Notes: generated from the letters alone by a model not told the origin. Counted from the stretch's first letter, positions 7,176 through 15,813 are shown. The stretch is DNA of 17,824 nucleotides from Thalassiosira profunda (GCA_036939355.1 JALLAP010000496.1:1-17824), one strand, 5' to 3'. A program made the numbers and translations.

Positions 7176-9347
7176 ATGACCGCGCCCGTGTCGATAGCCG
7201 TGGCGACCGGGGCGGCCAAGGCGGTGCCGCCGCCGCCGCCGCGCCGCGAGGGCGTCACTTCAGCAATGCCAATGACAACTGGTGCACATCCTCCGTCGTA
7301 TTCGGCGCCACCCCCGCCCACCCAGCCTTATGCAACCAACGCGGCCACCAACGTTGCAACTGCCGACGCGGGGCCGTCCGCGGAGGCGCGGAAGCCTCCC
7401 CCTCCGGTGAGATCTGGCGATATGCGATCGGGCGAGCTGCGCGCGTCGTTCCACTCGCAAAGCTCCGAGCAAAACGACATTGAAGCCATCGCCGCGGTGA
7501 CCACCCAGTCCAAGGCCCTGACGGAGGACGAGGGGTCGGAATTCAGGAGATTTTGCTCCATGTCGCTGAGTGAGTTGGATAGGGAGTTCGAGGTGGAATC
7601 ATCTGCACGTTCGTTGGATGGGGGCAACGGCATGAGAAGGAAGGGCTCGCTCACTGGCGGCGGCGAATTCAAGCCCCGTCCGGTACGGGTATCCCAGTTC
7701 GAGGACGGCGACGATCAGTGCGCGACGCCCCGGGGACGGACGAAGCAGGTTGTTACCACCGCATCGTTTGTCAATGCTGTCCACCCAAAATCTGGAGGGC
7801 AGCAACCATCCAATCCTTCGGCAAAGGTGTGCGTGGACCGGCTTCCCGACACCGTCGATAGAAAGGGACGGTGCACCAAACACCCAAACGTCAAGCTCTT
7901 CAAGAAGAAGTTATTGGGAGGATACGAGGTGGTGCGGGCGCACTGCCCAAGCTGCTCCGAGGAGGCCCCGTACGAGGAACTGTGGAGGGAACGGGCCAAG
8001 CATCGCCGGGGAGCCTCGCGGGAGCGCGAGGGCGCGCGACGGTCGACCTCGCGGGAGCGCAGCGGCTCGTTCGACTCGATGTCCAAGTCGAAGCCGAGAT
8101 TGCGGTCGGCAAGTGACGATGCTGTATCTAGGGGATCGGTGGGGCGAAAGATTCCAGGTGTGGCCCGGCCACCGCCGCCGTCGACTCATTCAGCCCACGA
8201 CCTTGATATCCCTTCGCCTCCGTTGCATCGCCAAGGAGCCCGCCCCGCTCCGCCACCTAGAAGGCGGAGGTATTCGCCGTTCGATCCGAGAAGGAGGGTG
8301 CGATCACTGTCGGCAGGGCGGTCCCCACGACGCGAAAATACGTCAACGGACAAGAGCCAAACGGACAAGCAGGCCTTGGATACCAGCCAAAACCGATCCT
8401 TCTTTGATATGAGCATGGACAAAGTAACTTCTGGAATGGACAGGGTATCTTCGCTTCCGAGCCGTGCCAGATCCGCGTCCAAAAGCAAACAACGTGGATC
8501 TGATGACTGGACGCACGGCGAGCGCTCTGGTCCGGAGAAAGGGTCGAAGATGTCGCCCACTGCGGCAAAAAAGAATGCAGTGAGGCCTAAATTCGATACA
8601 AAGACTGGGCGATGCAAGAGGCATCCATCGGTGCTGATGGCAAAGAAGTCTCGCTTTGGCCGTGGTTGGGACATTGTAAAAGACACTTGTCCTTATTGCA
8701 TCAAAGGCAAGGCTGTCCCAACAGAGGAAGACTCGCCAGAGTTCAGCGAGATCTCGAAGAAGAAGATGAACGACCTGCTCCAGGGTCAGAATACCGGTTC
8801 CAACGGCCCCAAATGCCAATCCTTTCTGTCCAAGGATCCGAACAATGCTTGCGGTGCGAAGAGCCGATCGGCGAACCGCGCCCCTCAAATCCAGAGTGGA
8901 ACAGGCCGCGTATCTCGCATGCCGTACACGACGCCCTGGGGCGAGGCGGGGTGGTACTCAGGAGAGGTGGACTCGTCGGGTCGGCCCCACGGAGAGGGCC
9001 GCATGCGTTACAAGACCGGCAACCACTACGAGGGCGAATGGATCGACGGCTACTCGTCTGAGTTCTTGGAAAACCAAGATCGAATGCGGAGCGGATTTGG
9101 CACGAACGTCGCGAAGTGGAAAGAGACCGAGCGGTCGAAGGTGCCAAACCCTGGATACCCGGGCCAGTATCAGACCGCGCCGCCGCAGGCCGCGTACGCA
9201 TACGGCATGCCGGTCCCGTACAACACCCAGGTGGCGGCCATGGTACCGGCAGCTGGGATGTACGGGCAGACACCAGGCTATCAGTGGGCCACCCAATCGC
9301 CCGGCGGGGGTAAAAGGAATATTCCAAGCCCTAGCTATCACCAGTGA
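7176..9347 (+). CDS. Protein with two CxxH-CxxC modules and C-terminal MORN repeats
   Basis: A 723-residue, single-exon protein from the ATG at 7176 (context ACAACGATG). The frame is open further up, but that part is not protein-like. Residues 1-80 are Ala/Pro-rich and disordered. Two similar Cys/His modules follow. Module 1 is at about 231-260 (GRCTKHPNV ... HCPSC; C233, H236, C257, C260). Module 2 is at about 478-508 (GRCKRHPSV ... TCPYC; C480, H483, C505, C508). The spacing C-x2-H-x20/21-C-x2-C suggests zinc binding. Between them is a long Arg/Ser-rich disordered segment (SREREGARRSTSRERSGSF and others). MORN-type sequence sits at about 589-650 (GWYSGEVDSSGRPHGEGRM, NHYEGEWIDGY), and the tail is Pro/Tyr/Gln-rich. 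I recall similar GRC..HP modules from diatom proteins of unknown function. MORN repeats often act at membranes or in protein contacts. Location and role are not shown by the sequence. Confidence 0.85.
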   Translation: MTAPVSIAVATGAAKAVPPPPPRREGVTSAMPMTTGAHPPSYSAPPPPTQPYATNAATNVATADAGPSAEARKPPPPVRSGDMRSGELRASFHSQSSEQNDIEAIAAVTTQSKALTEDEGSEFRRFCSMSLSELDREFEVESSARSLDGGNGMRRKGSLTGGGEFKPRPVRVSQFEDGDDQCATPRGRTKQVVTTASFVNAVHPKSGGQQPSNPSAKVCVDRLPDTVDRKGRCTKHPNVKLFKKKLLGGYEVVRAHCPSCSEEAPYEELWRERAKHRRGASREREGARRSTSRERSGSFDSMSKSKPRLRSASDDAVSRGSVGRKIPGVARPPPPSTHSAHDLDIPSPPLHRQGARPAPPPRRRRYSPFDPRRRVRSLSAGRSPRRENTSTDKSQTDKQALDTSQNRSFFDMSMDKVTSGMDRVSSLPSRARSASKSKQRGSDDWTHGERSGPEKGSKMSPTAAKKNAVRPKFDTKTGRCKRHPSVLMAKKSRFGRGWDIVKDTCPYCIKGKAVPTEEDSPEFSEISKKKMNDLLQGQNTGSNGPKCQSFLSKDPNNACGAKSRSANRAPQIQSGTGRVSRMPYTTPWGEAGWYSGEVDSSGRPHGEGRMRYKTGNHYEGEWIDGYSSEFLENQDRMRSGFGTNVAKWKETERSKVPNPGYPGQYQTAPPQAAYAYGMPVPYNTQVAAMVPAAGMYGQTPGYQWATQSPGGGKRNIPSPSYHQ

Positions 9348-9572
9348 CGATGCAAATTGACGGCGAGCTCAGCTAGGTAGAATGAAACTTTGCAACTCTT
9401 CTGTATCATTCAATGTGAACGATGATTGTCTCGAATCGATAACAGCCTGTGAAACACCGCACGAACGTCCCCCAATGCGATTGTCACCGAAATCAGTCGC
9501 CAAACAGTGCTCGAGCGTCGATCCCAAATATCTAGCACACCAGAGCCAGAGCAATTGCACCCAACCAACCCC

Positions 9573-10091
9573 CTACGCGATCCGGTAAATCAGGTGATAC
9601 CCCGAATCCGTGCTGACGATGCGCGACATCTCCCCGACGTTGAGCCCGAAGCTGGCGTCCTCGAAGGGCTTTTGCATCTGGCCCCGCCCGAAGTGGCCGA
9701 GGTCGCCGTTGTTCCTGCAGGAGGAGCAATCGCTCCTCTCGGCGGCTGCAAAAAATGGAGCATGAGATGTGCACCAAAATGAGCACGGGTGTTGCAAGTG
9801 GAGCACAAGATGTGTGCAGAATTCAACCCAAGATAGATCAATTGGGGGCAATAATTGTCAAGCGCTCCTATTTGCAACTCGAAGGCAATTTGCAATGGTG
9901 CACTTGGTGCACTCACCGTATTTGGGGAACGCCGCCTCTACGCCCTGCTCGCGAATCTTGGACTCGTAGGCGCGCAGCTCGGTCAGGGCGTCCTCGGGAG
10001 ACAGCGTCACCTGCGCTCCAGTTCGACGCGACACTGGATTCCTCGACCCCGTGTGCTTGATCAGGAGGTGGGCGGTGCGGACTTGCTCCAT
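9573..10091 (-). CDS. PIN1: Pin1-type parvulin peptidyl-prolyl isomerase without WW domain (two exons)
   Basis: A phospho-Ser/Thr-Pro specific cis-trans prolyl isomerase. The CDS is complement(join(9573..9745,9917..10091)), 115 residues, with a phase-1 intron. The protein is a bare parvulin domain of plant Pin1At size (about 119) and lacks the N-terminal WW domain of human Pin1. Catalytic positions are all present: H8, C65 (SDCSS), S106 and H109 (TDSGYH), corresponding to human H59, C113, S154 and H157. The substrate pocket [10 protein letters not shown] (78-87) is intact. In the phosphate-binding loop, [12 protein letters not shown] keeps the equivalents of K63 and R68 but has Asn at the R69 position, with two Arg further on. 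I recall the [10 protein letters not shown] variant from other protist parvulins. An unusual CRNN stretch after C65 replaces the usual AKxxG. It is convergent with the preceding gene (225 nt) and tandem with the following one (193 nt). Confidence 0.93.
9746..9916 (-). other. PIN1 intron (171 nt, phase 1)
   Basis: The donor GTGAGT lies at 9916-9911, and the acceptor is a T-rich tract followed by GCAG ending at 9746. Joining TAC G to CC GCC restores the parvulin frame through the catalytic Cys. The intron has several TTGCAA/TTGCAC-like words and is poorer in GC than the exons. Confidence 0.9.
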
Positions 10092-10284
10092 GGTTGATTT
10101 GGCACGGAAGGGGAAGGGGCCGGGAAGTGGAAAGGGAAGTGCTCGTGTGCGCAGTGCGCAGGTAGCCTACGTATCTACGTACGTAACTCTGGTGATGAAA
10201 GGCACAAGGCTGAGAGAGCGACGCCCCCGGTGCTGATGTATCCAAATGAACTCTAAAGATGTGTACTCATGTGCAATATCTACT
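10092..10284 (-). promoter_or_regulatory. PIN1 upstream region with TACGTA cluster
   Basis: A 193-nt gap between the PIN1 start and the stop of the next gene on the same strand. It holds a purine-rich tract and, at about 10167-10186, two TACGTA palindromes with a further overlapping ACGTA, 77-95 nt above the start codon. The same palindrome occurs above the membrane-protein gene. ACGT cores are typical bZIP sites, but binding is not shown here. Confidence 0.4.
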
Positions 10285-12792
10285 CTAGATCAAAAGAAAG
10301 GGGACATCGAAGTACGAAAGCAACCCAAAGCCAACGGCCGTGGACGCCAGCAGGAACAGCACCTCCCGCGCCGGATCGTAGAACCGGAGCTCCGTCTCGC
10401 CCACCAAGTTGGCGTACGCGTCCTCGGTGATTGCCTCTTCGAGGTACTCGTCGTCCAGCGCGCTCAGGACTCGCTTCTGGCTCAGGAATGTAGGAAGCTC
10501 CGTTGGATCCGACAAGTCTCCTACAATTCCGCTCTCCTCGTCGCTGTCAACGCTAGCCTCAGTGGCTCCAAGCCAGCCGCACTCCTTGGCGTTTCTGACC
10601 CAGCCCCTCGTCTCGTCAGAATCAATCTGCATCTTTGCAATCCACTCGAGCATGTCTGCGGCGTAGGGGTTGCGCAATGCAGTCACGACGCTGTGGCACG
10701 CGTAGGAGCGACCATTCTCCTTCAAGCGCCGATCCCGGTGCATCTGCACCTGCCGGCTGGGTAGGCCCTCCACCACCGAATCGGTGATGTCCGACAGCGG
10801 CAGCGCCCCAAGGCTGTAGATGAAGTAATCCACGCTCTTGTAGCATACGAAAAACGCGAGCAGGTCGACGAGGTGCTTGAGCCGCGGGCCCCACCTCCTT
10901 CCTCGCTCGCTCGGCGCGTCGCTCTTTCCAGAATCCTCGTACTCCTCGCGCAGTTCGCCGCCCAGGAAGAAGTCCATCGCCTTGGCGTCCCACGTTCCGG
11001 CGTGCCACTTGTTCCGGAAGCAAAACTCCACCCGTTTGTGGTAGGATCGATTCTCATTCCAATCGTAAAGGACGCCGGTGAGTTTGGCAGCCATCAGCGA
11101 CAAGATCAGCACCGCAAGGTAGAAGGCGCTCTCGTACGAAGACAAGTCGAACGTGTTTCCCGCGTCGTCGTCCCAGCCGGTCAGGCCGACGACCACCGCA
11201 TCGCACAGCCACGCCAAGGCTTTGGACACGCAGGCGTAGATGGTCACGTAGAGCGCGCAGTGGACGACGAGGGACAGCGCCCCCGGCAGGGTGTGAAAGT
11301 ACTCGTCCAGAAAGATGGATCGAACGGTCCGAAATGGATTCCTCTTCGATTCGTTGGCATGGGCAGATGTTGTCGCAGCTGCTTCCTTGGCCGTCGACTG
11401 GGATCCATTCCCAACCGCGCCGAGCAACGATTTGTCCGTCCCATTGGACGCAGGCGCCTCGGGCTGCGCCCTCCCCAGCAATTGTCCATTGACGTATTCC
11501 TCCTGCTCGCGAATCAAGCGGGCGTACGCCGTCCCCTCCTTCCCCCGCAAGAGGCGGGCCAGTCGCTTCTGCCGGGCGCCAATCTCGCTTTGGAGGCGCT
11601 GCAATTCCGTGCCCACCCGAATGTCCGGCGCTTCGCTGCTGCTGATCTCGGACTCTGCATCGCTGTCGCTGCTGCTTTTGGTGGTGGTTGACGCCACCGA
11701 GGAGACATCGTCAATGCGCGAGATGTCCAGCGCGGCGTCGCCATCTCCAACGCTCGCAATTGCATCACTCTCGCGAATGTCTGGGTCCGCAAAGTTGGAG
11801 ACAGCCGATGCAACAATCTCATCGACCAAATCCTTCGCCACCGACGCAGCCTCCGCATTTTTGCCGCCATCAGCAGCACCAGTAACAGCCGAGAATGCCA
11901 ACGAGCCACCGTCATCATCGAGCAACTCCTCGCCCATAATTGCAGACGCATCGCCCTCGTATTCTGCATCATTCACAACGAGGCTCNTCATCGAGCAACT
12001 CCTCGCCCATAATTGCAGACGCATCGCCCTCGTATTCTGCATCATTCACAACGAGGCTCAGCTCCACCGTCGTGTCTCGCTCATTCGCCCCGTCGTTTTT
12101 GTTGAGCGGGGACAGCTCAAACGACGCCGACGCGCCGCTCCCGCCCCTCCCCCGCACATCGCAGCACTCTGCCATCTTTTTTACCACCCCCTTCTTCTCC
12201 TCGCCTGAAACCGAACGGGCCGAGGCCTCGTCCTCGTCGTTCCCGCAGCACGCGTCGATGCTGTTCAGGCACAACGCCTGGATGTCCACCGCCGCCGGTC
12301 CCGCGAGGGAGGAGTACGCCATCTCCCCCCTCCCGCCGTCAGGGGCACCGTCGGGGGCGCTGGAGGGGCCGCTGTCGATCTCGCCGAGCTCCCCTTCCGA
12401 TTCGTCCCGCGGGGTGACGATGGCATTGGCAATAGGCGACGCCTCCCCCGACTGCGACAATTTTTCAGCCGCCCCCTCGGCCTCCCCCTCCTCTAGGTTC
12501 CCATCCTCCTCCTTGGGCGTGCTCGTCGCCCCCGTCACAATGTCGCCGAACCCCAACTCGTCGAGGTAGCTCGCGTCCAACGGCTTTTCGGGCGAAATCG
12601 AGACGGGCGTGAGGCGCGGGCGGACCTTGCGCTTGGCGGCCTTGGATTTGGCCTTGGCCGCCACCTCGGCCGCCCANGCGGGCGGACCTTGCGCTTGGCG
12701 GCCTTGGATTTGGCCTTGGCCGCCACCTCGGCCGCCCAGTCGGCCGTCCCCTCCGGCGAGGGGGGCTCTTGGGGCGTCTCCTCCGCCATCAT
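10285..12792 (-). CDS. Multi-pass membrane protein of unknown family, split by two assembly junctions
   Basis: I do not recognise the family. As assembled, the frame breaks at N 11987 and N 12677. Removing one exact repeat copy plus the N at each (73 and 62 nt) gives a continuous 2373-nt frame, 790 residues, from MMAEETPQEP (12792) to TAG (10285-10287). The N-terminal 450 residues are disordered: a Lys/Ala-rich helix near 18-38 (AKAKSKAAKRKVRP), then acidic Ser-rich sequence and a short coiled coil (LQRLQSEIGARQKRLARLL). Four hydrophobic segments lie at about 458-492, 508-531, 594-619 and 764-782, the last close to the C-terminus. The loop after segment 2 has NRSYHKRVEFCFRNKWHAG. There is no signal peptide, so the long N-terminus is probably cytosolic. 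The frame above 12792 is open to another ATG at 12864, but the MMAEE start is preferred because it is the one preserved in the duplicated copy upstream. Function cannot be inferred. Confidence 0.82.
11915..12059. repeat. Assembly junction: 72-nt exact direct repeat around a single N (11987)
   Basis: Copy 1 is 11915-11986 and copy 2 is 11988-12059, identical and separated only by the N. The repeat lies inside the membrane-protein CDS, and the 73 extra bases shift its frame. Two contig ends that overlap but were not merged explain it fully. Confidence 0.93.
12616..12738. repeat. Assembly junction: 61-nt exact direct repeat around a single N (12677)
   Basis: Copy 1 is 12616-12676 and copy 2 is 12678-12738, identical, with the N between. 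The 62 extra bases break the frame near residue 38 of the membrane protein. Taking one copy out restores it (AKRKVRP runs into RLTPVSISP). Confidence 0.93.
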
Positions 12793-13248
12793 CGGCTCCA
12801 CTGACCCAGCCTCGGGTCGGTGCTCGTTGAGAAGACGCGTACGTAGGTAGAGACGGAGGTTCATACTTACGGGCTGAGTTAGCTATGTACCAAGCCCGCC
12901 CCCGCCCTACACATACCGACCAGAAGTAAGCATCACTCAGCTGACTGGCACAGCAACAAAAGACGATCACTGCAGTACTAGGGGGGCTGCTGGGGCGTCT
13001 CCTCCGCCATCTCGCTCCACCACACCTCGGGTCCTTCTGTAGCTGGGGGTGCTCATTGCTATGCTGTTGAGATCTGAGCAAGAACCGTAAGTACGTAGAC
13101 GTATTTTCGGGCTGAGTTAGCTACCCCGAAAGCCATCCAACAACTTTGTCTTTGGAGAGCTCAATTGCGATGGAACCATACTTCGAAGGTCCGTGCCATA
13201 TCTGCTGCTGACTGGAACAGCAACGAAAGACGGTGCACAGCAGTACTC
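12760..13248. repeat. Diverged tandem duplication of the membrane-protein gene's 5' end
   Basis: Unit 1 (12760-12980) directly abuts unit 2 (12981-13248). Blocks are in the same order. The first 30 nt match at 28 positions and include the first coding codons. CGGGCTGAGTTAGCTA is identical at 12870-12885 and 13108-13123. A block of about 40 nt (CTGACTGG.ACAGCAAC) lies at 12941-12979 and 13208-13247. Unit 2 carries about 50 extra bases between the last two blocks. Unlike the N-flanked repeats, these copies are diverged, so this is a real duplication covering start codon, 5' UTR and probably promoter. Confidence 0.85.
12978..13010 (-). pseudogene. 11-codon remnant of the duplicated start (possible uORF)
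   Basis: Unit 2 of the tandem duplication keeps the start of the membrane-protein gene: ATG at 13010-13008 followed by AEETPQQPP, against AEETPQEPP in the real gene. A TAG at 12980-12978 ends it exactly at the boundary between the two units. If transcription starts above 13010, this would be a short upstream ORF for the intact gene. Otherwise it is a dead remnant. Confidence 0.6.
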
Positions 13249-13280
13249 CAATCTGAAGAAGAGCTATTTGCTTGCATTAG

Positions 13281-13604
13281 ATGCGTTTGCAATATCCGCG
13301 AGCATACCCAAAACAGCGCGGACTTCACATTCAAACCCACCTCCTGAAGCCACCTTTGGACGATGACTTGAACTTCCACTATCCGACTTACAGCCGAGAA
13401 GACGTGATACTGTGTCCTGACGAACTGCGAAAGCTGTCGAACAATACATACGCCCAATTGCTGCAACCCTTTGATCAATTTGCGAGAGAGCATTTTCGGC
13501 AAGTATTGCAAAACGCGAACCTCTGGGGGCGAGAGCGGCGGGAGAAGAGCCGACGTCGGCAGCAATTGAGTCTGGATGCGGTTGGCCAGGGCGAAAGCGG
13601 CTGA
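13281..13604 (+). CDS. Small ORF, 107 codons, doubtful
   Basis: An ATG immediately after an in-frame TAG opens a 107-residue frame ending at TGA 13602-13604. The middle part looks moderately protein-like (SREDVILCPDELRKLSNNTY, then QPFDQFAREHFRQVLQ) and the end is basic (RERREKSRRRQQ). I recognise no domain, and overlapping frames of similar length exist on the other strand. It may be a short gene, an exon of a spliced transcript or chance. Confidence 0.25.
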   Translation: MRLQYPRAYPKQRGLHIQTHLLKPPLDDDLNFHYPTYSREDVILCPDELRKLSNNTYAQLLQPFDQFAREHFRQVLQNANLWGRERREKSRRRQQLSLDAVGQGESG

Positions 13605-13886
13605 TTGAATAAGTACTTACTCAACATTGCACGACTAAGCTTGTTTCCTCTTTCACCAGAGGAAGGGGCGACGGCCAGACCATCTGGACTTCCCAAACAA
13701 ACAAAGGTCAAGTGAAAGCAAAGCGCAAAGCAGCCAACACCACATCTCAACTGCTCTCCTGCACCCCAATACCAAGCATCGAGGCCGCCCAAGCACCCAT
13801 CAGTAGCCCAGAACAGAGGCAATAAATTGCCGCTGAAGCGCCGGTCTTAAGGATTAAATACTTCCATGCGGCAGAGAAAAAACAAT

Positions 13887-13900
13887 TGACACATCACGTG
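13887..13900 (+). repeat. Promoter copy of a TGACACATCAYGTG element
   Basis: The sequence TGACACATCACGTG lies 103-116 nt above the eIF4B start and contains a CACGTG palindrome. A copy differing at one position lies in the eIF4B intron (14447-14460). With five more flanking bases, 17 of 19 positions match. Confidence 0.5.
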
Positions 13901-14002
13901 GTGCATGCACGCCTCTTCATCACACACACCCATCACATCACCCCAGCTTCGCCCGTCATCGCCCATCCCACGCCCACCAATTTGCAACAAACGACTAAAA
14001 CC

Positions 14003-15743
14003 ATGTCCAACATCAAATCCTGGGCCGACGCCTCCTCCGACGAGGAGTCCGACGACGACGCCCGCATCGCCCCGCCCCCGTCCGGCCTCCCGGGCTCTTC
14101 CTCGTACGGCCACCTCCAGCCGGCCGAGGAGAGCGAGGAAGAGGACTTCGAACTCCCACCCCGCTTCGACATCAGCCAACTTCCGGACCGGGGGCCGTAC
14201 ACGGCCTTCTTGGGAAATTTGCCCTTCGACGTGCGGGACAGCAACGATTTGGGGGAGGAATTGATGCGCATGTTCCAGAGCCGGCCGGAGCCGGAATGCA
14301 AGGGGATTCAGATCACCGATGCCAGGCTGATGCTCGAGCGGGACACGGGAAGGCCGAAGGGGTTCGGGTATGTGGAGTTCGCCAAGGCCCAGGAGGTGAG
14401 CAGTTGGGATGACCATATATCCATAGTTTGTTTGCTCCAACACAACTGACACATCATGTGCACTGTGCACACTTTTCTGCAATTCCCCTGGGGACAATTA
14501 TCCATCGTCTGATACTGGCTGACTGCGATTTGCAATACCCATGCCTTGGCTATGCCAGATCCTGACGTTCCTCAATCTCTACGATGTAAAGCTCATGGGG
14601 CGGGCGATCAAGGTGGACCTGGCCGAGACCCAGGGCAGAGGGCGCGGGGGCGGAGACCGCGGGGGGAGGCGCCAGAGCGAGCGCGGCAGCCGCGGCGGCG
14701 GACGCGACAGGGGAGGCGGTGGCGGGGACCGCGACGGCATGATGATGCGGGGTCCGCGGGGCGATTCCGGCCGTGATATGAGAGACAGCCGGGGCGATTC
14801 TGGCCGAGGAATGCGAAACGACAGCCGGGGCAGCCTGCCCAAGATTGACGGGTCGTCGTTTCGGGCGGCCCGGGGGCTGGACAACCGGGGCAGCATGAGC
14901 GGCCCCGGAGGTGGCGGCGGCGTGCCCACCATCATGAAACGCAACGAGAGCTCCGGGAGCGGCGGTCTCGGCGGAGAGGGTGGGGGACCGCGGCAGCGGC
15001 CCTCGCTCAAGCTCCTCGCGCGGACCAAGCCGGTCGAGAGCGCGACTGCTGGAGCCCAGTCGACGTCGCGGTCGTCCATTTTTGGCGACGCCAAGCCGAG
15101 GGACGAAACGAAGATCATGGCGAAGAAGGAATCGTCGAAGGGCGACGTGACGGCCTCTGTCAAGTCTGTAGCGGAAAAGATGGAGAAGGTGGATTTGAAG
15201 GAGAAGGCGGGCGATGCCACTACCGACGCTCCCAAGAAGCTCTTGGAGAAGCAGAAGCCTCTCGCGGACAGCCTCGACGACGGGTATGCGGACATGACGT
15301 TCGGGGAGGCGCCGGCTGCCGCCAAAGGGTCGGAGAAAGAGCGCGACGGCGACGCCTCTCGGGACTCCAAATCCTCCGGAAAGAACATCGCGCGGAAGGA
15401 CTCCAAATCCGGCCGCGGCGGAAGGGGAGAGGGAGGAGGAGGGCGTGGCAAGGGCCGAAGGGAGAGCAGTCGTAAATCCGGCCGGGGCGGGCGCGGCGGG
15501 GGACGCCGGGAGAACAGCGATCGCGGGGGGCGCGGCGGGGACAACAACAAACGGGGATCCAAGTCGACCAAGGGCGGCGGCAAGGAAGAGGGCGGCAAGG
15601 ACAAGGGGTCGAGCGGTGGCAGCTCCCTCGCGGCGGCCGCGGCGGCGCAGAAGGAGCCGCAGCCGCCTGTCCAGGAGCAGAAGAGGGCTCCGCCCAAGAA
15701 GGTCAATTCGTTTGCGGCGTTCATGGACGACGACTCGGACTAA
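14003..15743 (+). CDS. EIF4B: Translation initiation factor eIF4B (two exons)
   Basis: eIF4B stimulates the eIF4A helicase during 43S ribosome recruitment in the cytoplasm. The CDS is join(14003..14395,14559..15743), 525 residues, with a phase-0 intron. The N-terminus has the SWAD motif (SWADASSDEE) also seen in animal eIF4B. One RRM at about 66-153 has RNP2 inside PYTAFLGNLPFDV and RNP1 as KGFGYVEF. The intron splits it, and exon 2 completes it with VKLMGRAIKVDLAET. An RGG/DRG-rich RNA-binding region follows (about 155-245). QRPSLKLLARTKP (276-288) and SSIFGDAKPRD (302-312) correspond to the QRPKLNLKPR and ASIFGGAKPVD blocks of human eIF4B. A second Arg/Gly-rich region comes later, and the C-terminus is VNSFAAFMDDDSD. 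The motif order argues for eIF4B rather than the shorter eIF4H. The opposite strand is open across most of exon 2, which reflects high GC content only. Confidence 0.93.
14396..14558 (+). other. eIF4B intron (163 nt, phase 0)
   Basis: The donor GTGAGC starts at 14396 and the acceptor CCAG ends at 14558. Reading through leads to a stop at 14447-14449. Splicing joins the two halves of the RRM in frame. The intron holds the second copy of the TGACACATCAYGTG element (14447-14460), followed by TGCAC-type words. Confidence 0.92.
14447..14460 (+). repeat. Intronic copy of the TGACACATCAYGTG element
   Basis: TGACACATCATGTG matches the element above the eIF4B start at 13 of 14 positions. It sits about 50 nt into intron 1. 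Confidence 0.5.
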
Positions 15744-15807
15744 ACGCGCTTTTGGGTCTTGGTTGGTTGAAAGCAGGTGCATCTCGGTCGGGGGTATTTA
15801 ACAAACT

Positions 15808-15813
15808 TTTATT
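15808..15813 (-). terminator. Possible AATAAA polyadenylation signal of the right-edge gene
   Basis: AATAAA reads on the minus strand in the convergent gap after eIF4B, about 130 nt beyond the possible extended stop (15945) of the right-edge gene. It is a single hexamer match, and other genes in the window show no consistent AATAAA, so support is weak. Confidence 0.25.

Larger units (their letters stand above)
13249..14002. promoter_or_regulatory. Intergenic region and eIF4B upstream sequence
   Basis: This is the part of the divergent region beyond the duplication. Its composition is less GC-rich than the genes. It contains one small plus-strand ORF (13281-13604), listed separately. Close to the eIF4B start there is a CACGTG palindrome (13895-13900) and a CA-rich probable 5' UTR leading into AAAACCATG. 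I see no RNA gene or mobile element. Confidence 0.4.

Noticed and set aside
12793..12864. Start of the membrane protein at the upstream ATG 12864
   Set aside because: The added 24 residues come from the 5' repeat unit and are not kept in the duplicated copy, whereas the MAEETPQ start is. The GTAAGT next to 12864 also hints at 5'-UTR sequence.
14550..15782. Antisense ORFs of 381-410 codons opposite eIF4B exon 2
   Set aside because: High GC content and the RGG-rich codons keep the opposite frames open. eIF4B motifs on the plus strand decide the coding frame.
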